From positions 6,570,325-6,634,324 of the forward strand of contig CM030935.1 in the NCBI GenBank assembly GCA_018136815.1: a DNA stretch of 64,000 nt. The letters run 5' to 3'. A program made the position numbers and the translations under genes. Source of the stretch: Isochrysis galbana (Eukaryota; Haptophyta; Isochrysidales; Isochrysidaceae). Below the pieces are notes generated by a model. That model did not search any database, was not told where the DNA came from, and saw nothing but the letters and a program-made list of their open reading frames with translations. Shown here one piece after another: positions 1 to 10,779 of this stretch; the first letter of the stretch is position 1, and the number at the start of each line of letters is the position of its first letter.

Positions 1-282
1 GCAACAGTAAGTGCGGATGGCATGGACTAGCTCGATCCCCCGCTGGCTCTCCAGCTCGGGCAGCTCGAGCTCCGAAATTGGTGTGGCATCCTCACCCAGC
101 CGCGAGAGGCAGATCGGCTCGCCCAGCGCGCAGAGCTGGGACGGCCATCCGTGGACGCAGCTAGCCCTCCACTCGAGCTCGCACAGCAGCGCGTTGCCAA
201 GGCGGCAGACATCGCCCTCCTCGCCTCGTTGCGCCAGCTCGCCCAGTGCCGAGAGAGCCACGGACTCCGTCGGCCCCGCCAT
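1..282 (-). CDS. N-terminal part of unknown protein, runs off left edge
   Basis: An open frame of 94 codons starts at the ATG at 282-280 and stays open to base 1. The product begins MAGPTESVALSALGEL and is acidic, Leu-rich and Cys-containing, with the codon use of the genuine genes nearby. I do not recognise a domain. Its start faces the start of the J-domain gene, 1.1 kb away, so the two may share an upstream region. The next part of the gene lies outside the window, and it could be only the first exon. Confidence 0.45.
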   Translation of the reverse strand, partial: MAGPTESVALSALGELAQRGEEGDVCRLGNALLCELEWRASCVHGWPSQLCALGEPICLSRLGEDATPISELELPELESQRGIELVHAIRTYCC

Positions 283-1369
283 CCGCACGCCGCACGGCGA
301 CCCCCTCCTCGCCGGGGATGTGTGTGTGGGGGTGTACTTTAGATTGCTTTACGTTAAAGTAGTGGGCCCGACGAGGCTGCGCTCCGACAGTTTGTACTAC
401 TAAATGTAAAGTAGGAGTATGCCGTCGGCATCCGATGTCGTGAGGAGCTGCGCGTGAGGGCCGTCAGTGAACGAAATACCGGAGGGGGGCCAGTATGTAT
501 GAATCGGTCGGAAGCGTGAAATTGAGTGCTGCCGGGAGGACCGCCGTTTTATTTTGGCTGATCGCCCGTACCTCGTCCCGAAGAGAGCGACCGGGCTATT
601 ACTATATTACTTTTGGTACTACTATTCCACCGCTCCTTCTTGTGCTCCCCACTAGGAGTATGTACTTTAGAGAACTCGAGAGTACAATACTCCCTGAGAT
701 CTCGTTGGCTTTCCCGAGAGAGTACAATAATAGAGAGGAGAGAAAATAGGGGAGAGGGAGGGAGAGAAAGTGAGCACGGAGGACAGCAAATACTCATGGA
801 TACTTGATACTTGAGATAAAGGTACTCCTACATTTTCAGATTTCGAGTGTGCGGGCGCGACGGTGACCCTTCAGATTTTCCTGAATTAGGGGAAGGAAAA
901 AGGCGGGGGTGTAAGAGAGAAAACCTAAGGAAGGGGTGGACAGGGGTTCCGGCTCACTCTCTCTCCACTCTCCACACATCCCGCTCCATTTCTCTCTCTT
1001 CTATCTCCATACGCCTCGCCCGTGAGAATCCTGTCCTCTGCCCCCTAACAAAACATCACTATCCCTCCCGCGCGCCCCCCCCCCCCGCCACACCCCCCAC
1101 ACCGTCCTCCCGCCCCTTCACCCGTCCTCTCTCTCCCTCTCCCTCCCTCCCCTCTTCTCTCTCACTCCCCCCCTCCACACCTACTCCCTCTCTCTTCTCC
1201 CTCTCCCTCTCCTCTCTCTCTCCCTCTTTCTCTTCTCTTTCTCTCTCTTCTCTCTCTATCTCCCCATGCCGCGGGCTGAGCGGGCGAGGAGGGGGAGAGC
1301 CACAGCGCGCCGTTCGGGGGGGCACACCAGACCCACTCCCGCTCCCCTCTCTCTGACTCTGCGCGGCCG
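283..1369. promoter_or_regulatory. Divergent intergenic region with AGTACT/TAAAGTAG motifs and CT-rich leader
   Basis: No convincing gene is seen. Several AGTAC or GTACTC motifs occur around 600-840, and TAAAGTAG-like words occur near 355 and 408. Both recur in other intergenic regions of this window. From about 1070 to 1265 the plus strand is almost pure C/T and leads into the start of the J-domain gene. This fits a promoter and 5' leader, but that is inference. Confidence 0.35.
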
Positions 1370-4300
1370 ATGCGGCTGGCGGAGGCGCGCGATGTGCTCG
1401 GCCTCACGTCCGACTCCACCTCTGAGGACGCGCGTCGCGCCTACCGCCGCCTCGCCCTCACCGCACACCCAGACAAGAACTCGTCGCCCGATGCAACAGA
1501 GCACTTCCAGCGGATCCAGGATGCCTTCACCAGGATCCAGGCGTCCGAGGAGAGCGCGCGCGGGGGGGGGTCGGACGAGGATGACGAGGACGACGAAGAT
1601 TACGATGATGAGTACTACGACGAGTACGAGGCATTCGAGGAGGCCGCGTTCATGTTCATGTTCGCCTTTGGCGGAGGCCCGCCTCCCGGCTTTGGAGGCC
1701 AGTTCGGCTCCACTCCTCCACGTGGATTCGAAGGTTTCTCGCACCCGGGGTCGGAACAGTGTGATTGTCGCGACTGTCGCGCCGAGCGTAACGCCTTCGA
1801 GCGACAAGAGGAAGCGCGGCAGGTGCATTGAGAGCCCTTCCCTCTCGTTTTGCTGCCCCTTTGATCGAATTCCTCGTCAGCTGCCCTGCGCGCCTGCAAC
1901 ACTTGTATCTAACGACGGCCTTAGTCCGTGCTCCCGCGCGCCTGAATTGCGCCTAGCGCAGCGTGTTCCTCCTCATCCAACCTATAACCCTTGCCATTCT
2001 GCAATTCTCATTACCCCCATCCCCCATCGGCGCATGCTCGCATCCACTTGCGCAGGCTGCGCTTCGAGAGTCCGCACGACGCGAGGCTGCTAGGAAGCGT
2101 GCTTGGGCCGAGGAACGACAAAAGGCAGAGGCGGAGCTACACTCTGCTCGACAACGGGCTCGGGAGGCCCGTAAGGAAACGGAGGGAGGCGATGGAATGG
2201 CATCAGCAACGCCACGGCCAACCGTGCGCAAAGCTGAGCAGCTTCGCCAGCGCGGTAATAAAGCCTTCGCGGAAGGCAAATACGCGCGTGCTGTATCGCA
2301 GTACAGTGCGGCTCTGAAGGAAATGGCACCTGCTCGAGATGGGAAAGTCCTCTCGAATCGGTCGGCGGCCTACGTCAAGCTTGAGCGGTGAGGATGTGAT
2401 CGCTGCTGCTTTGTCGGGCGTGCCCAACTCCACCAGTTGCAATCCTCGTGAATATTGCTCTCCTTGTGACTCCACAATGCCAAGTGTCTACAAGCGCGTT
2501 CCCTTTTTCCTTGCAGAAACCTACCCCCCATCCCGCCCCTGGGGACATCCTGCTGCTTCCTGAACCCCTTGTCATCTTGTGGATAGGTACGACATGGCAA
2601 TGAAGGACGCAGACGAGTGTGCGGCACTGTGCCCCGAGTGGGACAAGCCTCTCGCGAGGCGTGCCATAGCACTCTCCGGCTTGGGCAAACATCTTGAAGC
2701 GGCAGACGCCTTTGAGGCTGCCGCGGCGAAGTGCACGGATGGTGCTGAGCCTAGCCGTAGCACCCAGTCTGCGCAGGGCGTTGTGCCAGGTGGAGCTAAG
2801 GCCAAGGCGGAGTACATGCGCCTTGCTGCAGCGCAGCGGGAGGCACATGCCGACATAATCGCCAAGGCTGAGGAGGCAAGGCGGCTAGAGGCGGAAAAAG
2901 CAGAACGGCGACGGCAAGAAGCGCTCCAAAGGGAGGCGGAGGCCGAGCGCGTGCGTAACGAGGTCGCGTTCGAGTTGCACGAGGCGACCGCGCGTGACGA
3001 CGAAAAGACGCTTGAGCGCTGCCTGAGTGCCGCTCAGCGGCATGGAGTTGCGAAGCCTGATCTCGCCGCTGCGCGTACGAAGCTCAAGAAACTCGTGGCA
3101 GCGCGCGAAGCGGCGCAACAGGCAGCTCGGGAGCTTGAGGCTGCCGAGGCAGTCGCTGCCGACCTCTGTGCCTTGTTGGACGATTCATCTGCTACGCGGT
3201 CAAGACTCAAGTCCGCACTTCGGCGTGCCGAGGCGGTGGGCGTCGAGCGCATTGAGTCAGGTTCTACTTTGCTCGCACGAGCTCGAGAGCGTCTCGGCGC
3301 TCTCGCCCAGGGGGCCAAAGAGGCCAAGGAGGCCAGGGAGAGGAAGGATGCTGAGGAAAGGGCGGCGGCGGCGGAGGAGGCGCGGGCAAATGAGGCGCGG
3401 CTGGCGCAGCAAAGGGCCGAGGCACACCCCAATCTGAGAGGTGGCGCACGTGCTGAAACTAAATCCTCGTGCGTTGCTACTACGGCCGTCAGGGCGGCAG
3501 CCTCTAGCGCGTCTGATCACTCGTCCGCGCATTCGGGACGGCCACATCGATTATTTGAAAGTGGCGGCAACGGCGGTCCACCTTGTACGCCAGAAGACGA
3601 TGAGGCTAGAGAGCGCGCCGAGCTCGAGATGGCGCTTGCTCTATCCTTGCAACAGCAGCAGCTCGAAACTCAGGCAATTCTCAATCCCGTTTCGTGCGTT
3701 GGCCATGAGGCTACCATCATTGGCGAGACAGAGGCCCAGCGTCAGCAGCAGATGGTATGGCAAGGGTGGCAGCACCTAGGAATAGGAGCAACCGATGTCC
3801 TTGGGACGGCCGCGGCCGTCGCAGCCATGCCAGCAAGCGTGGTAGATCAACAACTTCATTTGCAGCATCGGGCGATGCAGTCGTCTCGGCCGCCAATGCC
3901 TGTGCAGGCACCACATCGGTTGCCGCCTCAGCACCCAACCCCATCGGTCCTACCTCCGCACGGGAATCCCGAGCAAAGCCATCGACGGCACAGAACACGC
4001 CCACCATACGAGCAACAACCTCCTCAGGCGCTGCCACAGGCGCAGTACTTTCCGCCAACAGGACGAGGCGAGGAGCATGGCGGAATACCCGCCGGACATC
4101 ATCGGCGTGATGCGTTGCACGAGCGGCTCACAAATCTTCACCGGTTGGCAGGACAGCCAGGGCCAAACAACCAGTCTGTTGGCCAATCCCCGCCCCCTCC
4201 TCACCCTGCAAATCTGCCAACGCTTCGACAGCCGTCAATACCACCCGCTCCAGGGGTCTTGCCTGCGGACTTGGTCTCTCTCGTAAATCCACCAACGCCA

Positions 4301-4603
4301 TGCCTCTCGCATGACCCGTGGGCCACGAAACCCGATGATCACACACCTTCGGCTGGCACGTGGCACCCTCTAGGAATTGGCGCAGCGCCACCGCCTTTGG
4401 GCGGTGTTGATCCGTGGGGGGGGGCAGGGGTGTTTGCGGCCCCGGCGCCATGTAGACCTGTACAGCCCAATGCACAACGCCAACATCATGCAAGCTCGCA
4501 ACCACTGCCGTCACGTTTCGGCACTTCTGCGGCGCCTTTTGACTTCTCGCAACTCCAACAAACGTCAACAAGCTTTGATACTACCCATCGCAACCGGAGG
4601 TGA
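1370..4603 (+). CDS. J-domain protein with TPR repeats, coiled coil and UIM (co-chaperone)
   Basis: Three exons are proposed: 1370-1822, 2056-2387 and 2587-4603 (933 aa). Phases match at both introns, and the TPR runs continuously across the second junction. The J domain (residues about 1-58) carries HPDKN at 33-37, the Hsp70-stimulating loop. An acidic stretch (about 69-91) and a Gly/Phe/Pro region follow. TPR motifs cover about 208-310, then a long Ala/Glu/Arg coiled coil. A ubiquitin-interacting motif (ELEMALALSL, about 607-616) and a Gln/Pro-rich tail complete it. The family role is delivery of clients to Hsp70; a UIM is also known in DNAJB2, which suggests a link to ubiquitinated clients. 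The order J then TPR is the reverse of DNAJC7. The final codons overlap a possible donor (AG|GTGAGC), so a further exon cannot be excluded. Confidence 0.85.
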
Positions 4604-5905
4604 GCGGTGTGCGTCGCCACTCCATTCAAGACTGACCAAAGAACCGGCCTCATCACGCGATCACCTACTATCGCACCGCTACTTGTTTGTGAGGCGGGCT
4701 TGTTCCAACTTCGATTCCGATCCATCCACCGATAATCGGGTCTCGGTGAGAGTGGTTTGTCGGCAAATCAATTCGACGATACAACGGGGCGAAGTTGTTA
4801 TGCCTTTTGAGGGGTCTTCAGGACAACGGAAGAGATGTGGCGCGCGGCATAACCGCGTTGACGTTCTCCTGCGCCGGTGGCATCAAAACTGAGTGTACCA
4901 GTACTTCTAGTGCCTTGTTTGTTCACGCCTGCCGCGGACACTCCAAGGGAAGGGTGTGCAGTTGTGGTGTGACGCGTGCGCATAATGTGTTGAGCGCCGA
5001 GAGGGCTTGATTCATTAACGAATTGGCAACCCCTTCGGCGACGGCGCTCGTGCTGGGTATGCGTAGTGACGGCAATGGCAATAAGCAGGCTTTGAGACTT
5101 AATAATAATAAAACAACTGAGCGTTAGTACCACTACTCCCACTAGCCCGGTACTATCACGACACCCCTCAGCGCACCTGCCCGTACGCCTTGACGTGCGT
5201 TGTCACTAGACACATACGAATATGCACCCCTACGAATCTCCCCCCTCGCAAACCCCCGGCTCCCATTATAACTCCCCACAAGCTACAATGAGGGAAAACC
5301 CATTGAGGCGGACCGACCTACGTCGGGCGACTCTCCGGGAAAAAGCACCGGGGGGGGGGGGGAGGGATCTCTCGTCAAAAAAGAAGAACGGCCCTTACAG
5401 CTCTCCGGAGGTCCGGTCGGCGTTTTCTGCGCGCGGGGGGGCGCGCGGGGGGGTTCCTGCCCTCCTCCCACCGGAGCTCCTGTCGGCGTATTCTGCGCGC
5501 GGGGGGGAATTCCTGTTCCCCCTCCGGAGGTGCGGTCGGCGTGTTTTCCGCGCGGGGGGGGGAATCTTAGACCTTTCGCCTGCGCCCTCTGCGAGTCCGT
5601 CTCCCAAGGGGGGGGGTGCAGCAGAGGTGGCAGCTATGCAGTTTGACGAAACAGTGGGGAGGCGCGGGCAATCGTTCCCCAGGGGGAAGAGATTTTCCCC
5701 ATTGCAGCAATGGGGGCTTCCTTGCTCGAGCTGCCCGACTTTGCAACGCTGTTGCGCCTAGTAGCAACCTCGTAGCCCGGTGCCTTCCGGGGAGATTCGA
5801 CGCGCCTCGTAGTGGCTGATGTGACCATCCGACACGGGTGACGACCTCGAGCGTCCCGACGCCTCGAGGGCTCTAAGAATAGATGCTGAGGGATGGATTT
5901 TGGGG
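4604..5905. other. Intergenic stretch, 3' flank of the J-domain gene
   Basis: 4604-5220 looks like 3' UTR and spacer of ordinary composition. 5340-5640 is a G-run-rich block holding a three-copy degenerate repeat listed separately. Open frames here are uninterrupted mainly because of GC content, and none resembles a protein. Confidence 0.4.
5395..5575. repeat. Three degenerate tandem copies of a G-run-rich unit
   Basis: Each copy contains a CCGGAG-type word, GGTCGGCG(T)TTTTCTG or a close variant, then GCGCGC and a G7-G9 run. The copies begin near 5400, 5462 and 5520. A similar GCGCGCGGGGG-plus-CCGGAGG pattern is seen around 34800-34980, so it may be a dispersed satellite-like family. Confidence 0.55.
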
Positions 5906-6313
5906 TCATTCGATGTGGAATTGTGGTTTTGCCACCCTTGAACCTTGAACTGTCGAGTGCGGGCGGTTCTGGCTGTGGCTGTCACTGAAGTTGTTGGATG
6001 ATTTGACCATGTGGTCCAGGTCCCACCATATGGAGGAGCGTGTGGCGCGGTCGGCGGCCGCTGAGTCGAAGAAAAGATTTTCAATGAATTTGTCGAGTTT
6101 ATTCGTTGTGGTGTTGTACCCTTGAGCGGCGTCGTCGAGCGCGCTATGGTTGTAGAAGTTGGGGTGGTCTCTCGGCGGGGGTACCACGTTAGAAATTGTA
6201 GTCTTGTAAGAGGTCTTGTTGGCTAGCATCCCTAGCCACATACACCGGACGAGCCATGCACCAACCGCGCACACCCCCTTCGCGGGGTAGGGGCTCCGTT
6301 GCCGATGAGGCAC
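5906..6313 (-). CDS. Orphan ORF, Asn/Ser/Asp-rich, unknown
   Basis: A 135-codon frame. The C-terminal two thirds (from about ISNVVPPPRD onward) has a natural-looking composition rich in Asn, Asp and Phe, unlike the Arg/Pro/Ser-rich accidental frames elsewhere. It contains LDKFIENLFF and IWWDLDHMVK. I recognise no domain. The region is less GC-rich than its surroundings, which may point to an inserted element. The first about 40 residues look like leader read-through, so the true start is uncertain. Confidence 0.3.
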   Translation of the reverse strand: MPHRQRSPYPAKGVCAVGAWLVRCMWLGMLANKTSYKTTISNVVPPPRDHPNFYNHSALDDAAQGYNTTTNKLDKFIENLFFDSAAADRATRSSIWWDLDHMVKSSNNFSDSHSQNRPHSTVQGSRVAKPQFHIE

Positions 6314-6911
6314 GGTCCCTCAGCACTAGGATTAAACTAGGACAACAAGAAAACTCTGACAGGTGGTGTCGTTGGTTGGCTGTGGCGGGGTACGGGACAC
6401 CATCCTCAGGGAACAAGGTAAAAAAGGTTCGCGGATTTGTTTTTGGGACGAGAGTCTTCTCTGCCTTGTCGCAGCCAATCACCGACGCCCCGCTCTCTCC
6501 TCTCCCAAGAAACGACTCGTATCTTCTCCCTCTCTTTCTCATCGCCCCGCCCATCTTCAATTACTCTATTAGAAGCATGGACGATGAACAGATGATAGAG
6601 TAGTGGGGGGGGGGAGAAGCATGGAGAGAGAGGGGGGGAGAGATTACTTTAGAGGAGTTCCCGGGTCGATCGATTGATCCCCCTGCCCCACCTTCCTTTC
6701 TTCTCTCTCTCCCCCTCCCTCCCCCCCCTCCCCCCCCCGCCAGAAGGACAAGAATGGAAGAAATCAAGGAATCAATCCATCTTCTCCGGAACTTGCGGAG
6801 CCATCGTCCCCCCCCCGCCCCACCCCCCCGCCCCTTGCTCGCTCGCTCGCTCTGCTGCCCCCCCCCCCCTTTCCTCCCCTCTTTCACTCTCCCTCGCTCT
6901 CTTCCTCTCCG
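6314..6911. promoter_or_regulatory. Spacer ending in a pyrimidine-rich leader
   Basis: 6690-6905 on the plus strand is dominated by C/T with long C runs and leads directly into the ATG at 6912. The pattern matches the leaders of several other genes in the window. Nothing gene-like is visible in the rest. Confidence 0.35.
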
Positions 6912-8125
6912 ATGGCACCCCGGGCGTCAGCGCGGCTGGCAGAGGTGGAGATGGACACGCCGGTCAAGACGATTCGAAAGAACGCAGCCGAGCCCCGCGC
7001 CACAAAGCCCTCACGGGCCAAAAAGCCCCTGCGCAGGTGGATGCAGGTACCCGACCGAGAGTGGTTCATTGAAACTCCGGTCGGCAAGGACAAGCGGCAC
7101 AGGAGGCCGCATTTCTACACGGTGCGCGACACGCGCAGGCACCGAGTCTCGAGCGTCGTCCGTTTTCCCCCGCACAGTCCGCCGTATGGGGCCGAGAAGG
7201 TGGCGTGGGGCCCTGGTCACAACGCCGATTGGCTGAGGCTCTGCACTCGGATCGCTGAGGACCTGCCTCCATCCCCTCGCTTCCTTGTCTCTTAGGTGGC
7301 CTGCCGCGCCGGCAGTTGGACTTGTACCTGTCCCGACTACATGTACCGCGAGCAGCGCCGCCACGCGGATTGCAAGCACATCACACACATCAAGAACTCC
7401 CATCGCAAGCCCGACGCCGTCCATGCCTACGCTCTCTCGGATACGGCTGCAGCTCAGCTCAAGGAATACCAGAGGGATAAGGCGGCGGAGCGCAGAGCTC
7501 GACGCGTAAAGCAGACAGGGATGCATGTACCGCCAGCTGAGAAGCCCAAGCCAGAGCCGTTCCCGGACAAACCGCCGCCCCCGGGGTTGCCAAAAGGGTG
7601 TCATGAGCGGCACGAGCGTGCTGTGCTCAAGGCCAACCAACGTATGTTCGAAAAGATGACCGTCGACGAGATGAAACACCAGCTGCGCGCGCAGGATCAG
7701 CTCATCACAGGCCATCGAAGAGAGCTGGTGAGTACAGGTTTCTTTCACTTCACTCACTCACAGCTCGCAGACTTCCTGCATAGCCACCTTGGTTGTGATT
7801 TTGTGCCATTGAGACGTCATCCTATCATTCACTGCAATGCTTTTGCCACTGCCGACAGATTGAACGGTGCGCCGATCTCCGCACGTATGGGCTGCTGCCG
7901 CGGTGCCCGCAATGCGGCGGCGGCAAATTGCATGTGCGATACCGCCTGCCCGTTGCGCACGAGGGGATGGGCCGCTTCCGATGCCCTGGGTTCTACGAAG
8001 AAGACCACTTCCATTGGTGTAAGTACCGGTCGGAGCGCGAATACCGCGCACCATGGATTGACCAGCCACCCCTCGACAAGCACATGAATGAGGAGAAGCA
8101 CATAGCAGAACAGGCGCGGGAGTGA
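6912..8125 (+). CDS. SWIM zinc-finger plus PADR1-type zinc-ribbon protein
   Basis: Three exons are proposed: 6912-7199, 7296-7727 and 7859-8125 (328 aa), all joined in phase 0. Residues 106-124 form a SWIM zinc finger (CTC at 106-108, then C122 and H124 in CKH). From about 220, after a LRAQDQLI helix, comes a PADR1-like domain running across the second junction into TYGLLPRCPQCGGGKL. Its four zinc cysteines would be C256, C259, C282 and C294. PADR1 is the zinc-3 region of PARP1-type enzymes, and SWIM fingers bind DNA or proteins. No WGR or ADP-ribosyltransferase domain is present, so a DNA-binding role without catalysis is inferred. The N-terminus is basic. The first intron's donor (AAG|GTGGCG) is the weakest join. 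Confidence 0.75.
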
Positions 8126-8187
8126 TACTCTTGACGGTTAGGTACAAGTCATTTGTAGGGATGGGCGCCTTGGAATCTTCCATGCCC

Positions 8188-8400
8188 CATCACTTGGAAG
8201 CACGAGTCAATAGAATGTCAGCCTGGATGCATCAATCCGTGGCATGCAGACAATGTGGAAAAGCCTTCGCACTTCTGTGTATCTGATTGTCACTCCTTCG
8301 CCATCACTTGCAAGCACGAGTCTCAATAGAATGTCGGCATGGATGCATCAATCCGTGGCATGCAGACGATGTGGATAAGCCTTTGCACTTCTGTGTATCT
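8188..8400. repeat. Direct tandem duplication of a ~97-bp unit
   Basis: 8188-8283 and 8302-8400 are near-identical. Both start CATCACTTG, include AGCACGAGT, GGATGCATCAATCCGTGG and CATGCAGAC, and end in CACTTCTGTGTATCT. They lie in the 3' flank of the SWIM/PADR1 gene. Confidence 0.85.
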
Positions 8401-9180
8401 TCTGGTCGGAACGCCTTAGCTACCGCCGTGGCGATGTAGTTGCGGGATGCGGACGATGAACGTATGGTCGAGCGCTCATGCTTTGCATAGCATCTGTTTA
8501 CAAGTTTTGCCGCGTTGGTTTCAGGCCGTGGTGCTGTAGCCAATGCGCCGTGGCCACCATAGTTAGGGCGGTCAAACAGTGATATGACTACTAATATGCG
8601 GGGGGGCTGCATTTTTTTGACTGTTCTCCGAATCCCAAGAAAAATATCCTGGGGGGCTTACCTGCCACCACGAATATGGCCGAGGAAAATGATGGGTTTT
8701 ACCGCCCCCCTCCGCACACGCCTTGGGGTCATGAAACAACGGCCCCGAAATAACCTTATCGGCCCCGGGGCTGTGGAGATGGATTGACCGCCAGGATCCG
8801 GGTAAGGTGTAAGGTTCCTGAGACTCTTTCCTTGGCAACCCACGCGTCCGTAGGCGGCCTATCGGCTTGGGTAGCGGGTGAAGATACTTGGGAAGGCTTG
8901 GGCAATGGTGCAGTGTTAGCGGGGTCCGTGCACGGCGGCGAGGGCGAAAATTTGTAGGGCCAGGTCAGAGTTTCGTGTTTCGTGAAACTCATTTGGAAAC
9001 TTGGGCCACTTCTGTGCGGAAAAAACTTTCGCGAAATTTGGGCTCAAAATCGCCCATTATGCGCAACTTGCGCGAAACTCCGGGGGGCGGGGGGGGGGGG
9101 GGGGGATTTTGCTTGCGGCACTGTGCACTGTCGCCGCGGCCAGCCTGCAGCCGTACCTCTGAGCTCTCATCCATCAACTC
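8401..9180. other. Intergenic, no gene recognised
   Basis: Low-complexity stretches and a G17-like run near 9083-9103 are present. Reading frames here are short and compositionally biased. Confidence 0.4.
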
Positions 9181-9545
9181 TATGCACGCGGATTTCGGCT
9201 TCGACAAGCCGGCGACAGGCCACCTCGTCTCCCTCATCCGCAAAGGCATGGCAAGATCGCAAGCTAGCGCGCGTACGGTGGACACGCGCATACCCTTGCA
9301 CACAAGAGGAGGTTTTGCTACTGGGAGGAGAACGTCGGTGAAGAGATGATTGACCGCCTCCGCCGGGGCGTCGTCCCCCTTCCCTGTAGGCCTCCTGGGC
9401 CCGACGGCAAGGCCCGCAGCTACGCCAAGGCGGCCGTAGCGAGCGATGAGACGGACGACGTCGTGTCCTTGGGCTTCCTCCACGGCTACAACCTCGACGA
9501 GCTGCTCAAGGATTTGAAGGCGCGCTGCAACCGCGTGGGAGACTC
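9166..9545 (+). pseudogene. Degenerate coding relic, perhaps a recombinase-like mobile-element ORF
   Basis: One frame reads FGFDKPATGHLVSLIRKGMA up to about 9300. Protein-like sequence then continues in another frame (CYWEENVGEEMIDRLRRGVV onward, with VVSLGFLHGYNLDELLKDLK) to about 9543, where a stop-rich region begins. The first part vaguely resembles N-terminal segments of tyrosine-recombinase-like ORFs of algal mobile elements. That resemblance is weak and from memory of the pattern only. The frame change and lack of a start suggest a relic, or an exon pair whose splice sites I did not resolve. Confidence 0.25.
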
Positions 9546-10779
9546 TCGTAAGTATGGGTCTAAGGGATCGCGCGGGTTGTACCGGGAGGCAGTGAAGTGG
9601 GCAGCATGTGAGATGGTGTCGGGTGTCGGGCAAGATGCCCATGGATGGGCGGCGCGCCTCCGATGTGTTGCGTGTGCTGGGACTCAGCATTTCGTCGTGG
9701 CCTCTGAATGCGTCGGCTGTTCAGGCACGTGCCAAGGCGGAAGTACCCGCCCGCGGGAGAGCTCGACGCACAAGGCCGAAAGCTTCAGCAACAACTGGCT
9801 CCAGTCGTGGTCGTGACTCCAGTTGTGGTAGCAAGTGCCATAGCTGAACCTCAGTGAGAGAGATAGACTATGTGCACACCATTACCATCATGACCATTAC
9901 TTGTCCTTATGCTTATATGAAGAGCCATTATATGGTGGTGGCTATGTGCGAGCCGCGCCGCGGCGGTACCCGTGCCCCGACCAGCGCCGTGCGCACCACA
10001 CGCGTCGTGCTAGCTTCCCTACTGCTTGTCTATGGTGTTGTGGGCTTCACCTATGTGTTGTTATGGGACATGAGCTGGTACCACTCCACTTTTCATGGGC
10101 TATGCCGGAGATATGGGCTGTTTTGGCCTGGAAGGACTCCATGTCAGGGATTGGACCAGTATTAATATTTGCACTTGCAGACCGGGTCCTCGTTCACCTG
10201 CCGTTAGCGTCCAACGCCATGCAATTCGGGTCAAGTCCGCCTGTGCTGGGCTGGAGGGTACTACATGCTTCAAGGCACATCCCTTTTGGGGGGGGCCTAG
10301 CCCCATTTTGACCAAAATACAAGGGGGAAGGACTAGGGTGTCAGGAATTGAGTAGACACCGAGTAGAAAGTAGCAGACGCCATTTCCCGCGCCGTTCTCT
10401 CGCCCGCTCACCCGGCAGGTAAAAGGGGAGAGGGGGGCGGAGGGGAGGGAGGGAGAGAGACCCCGTCTAGTCCAGACGGGTCCGCCACAGGCTCTCCCCC
10501 TCCCAACACGAGAAAGACTACGTATGGGAGAGAAAGTCGTTAGAGAAGGGGGCCACCCCACCTATGCCCCGCCGAACCCCCCGCGGGACGTGCCCCGCGC
10601 GGGAGGAGAGAGAGACGAGAGGCCCCCCCAACCCCTCGCGCTGCTTCTCTCCTCTCCCCTCTTCATCTTCTCTTTCTCTAGCCTCTCTCCTCTCCGCCGT
10701 CGCCCCCCTTCCGCCCCCTCCCCCCGCCTCCCCCTCCCCGCCCTGGCCTCCCTCTTTCCCCCCCTCCCTTCCCCAGGTA
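9546..10779. other. Intergenic region and leader of the condensin gene
   Basis: 9546-10380 holds no recognisable gene. A small hydrophobic frame at 9854-10165 has no other support. 10620-10779 is strongly pyrimidine-rich on the plus strand, ending CCCCAGGTA just before the ATG at 10780, so a leader intron or leader exon junction there is possible. Confidence 0.35.

Noticed and set aside
8989..9690. 233-codon minus-strand frame
   Set aside because: Overlaps the plus-strand relic, has low-complexity Pro run from a G run and no recognisable features.
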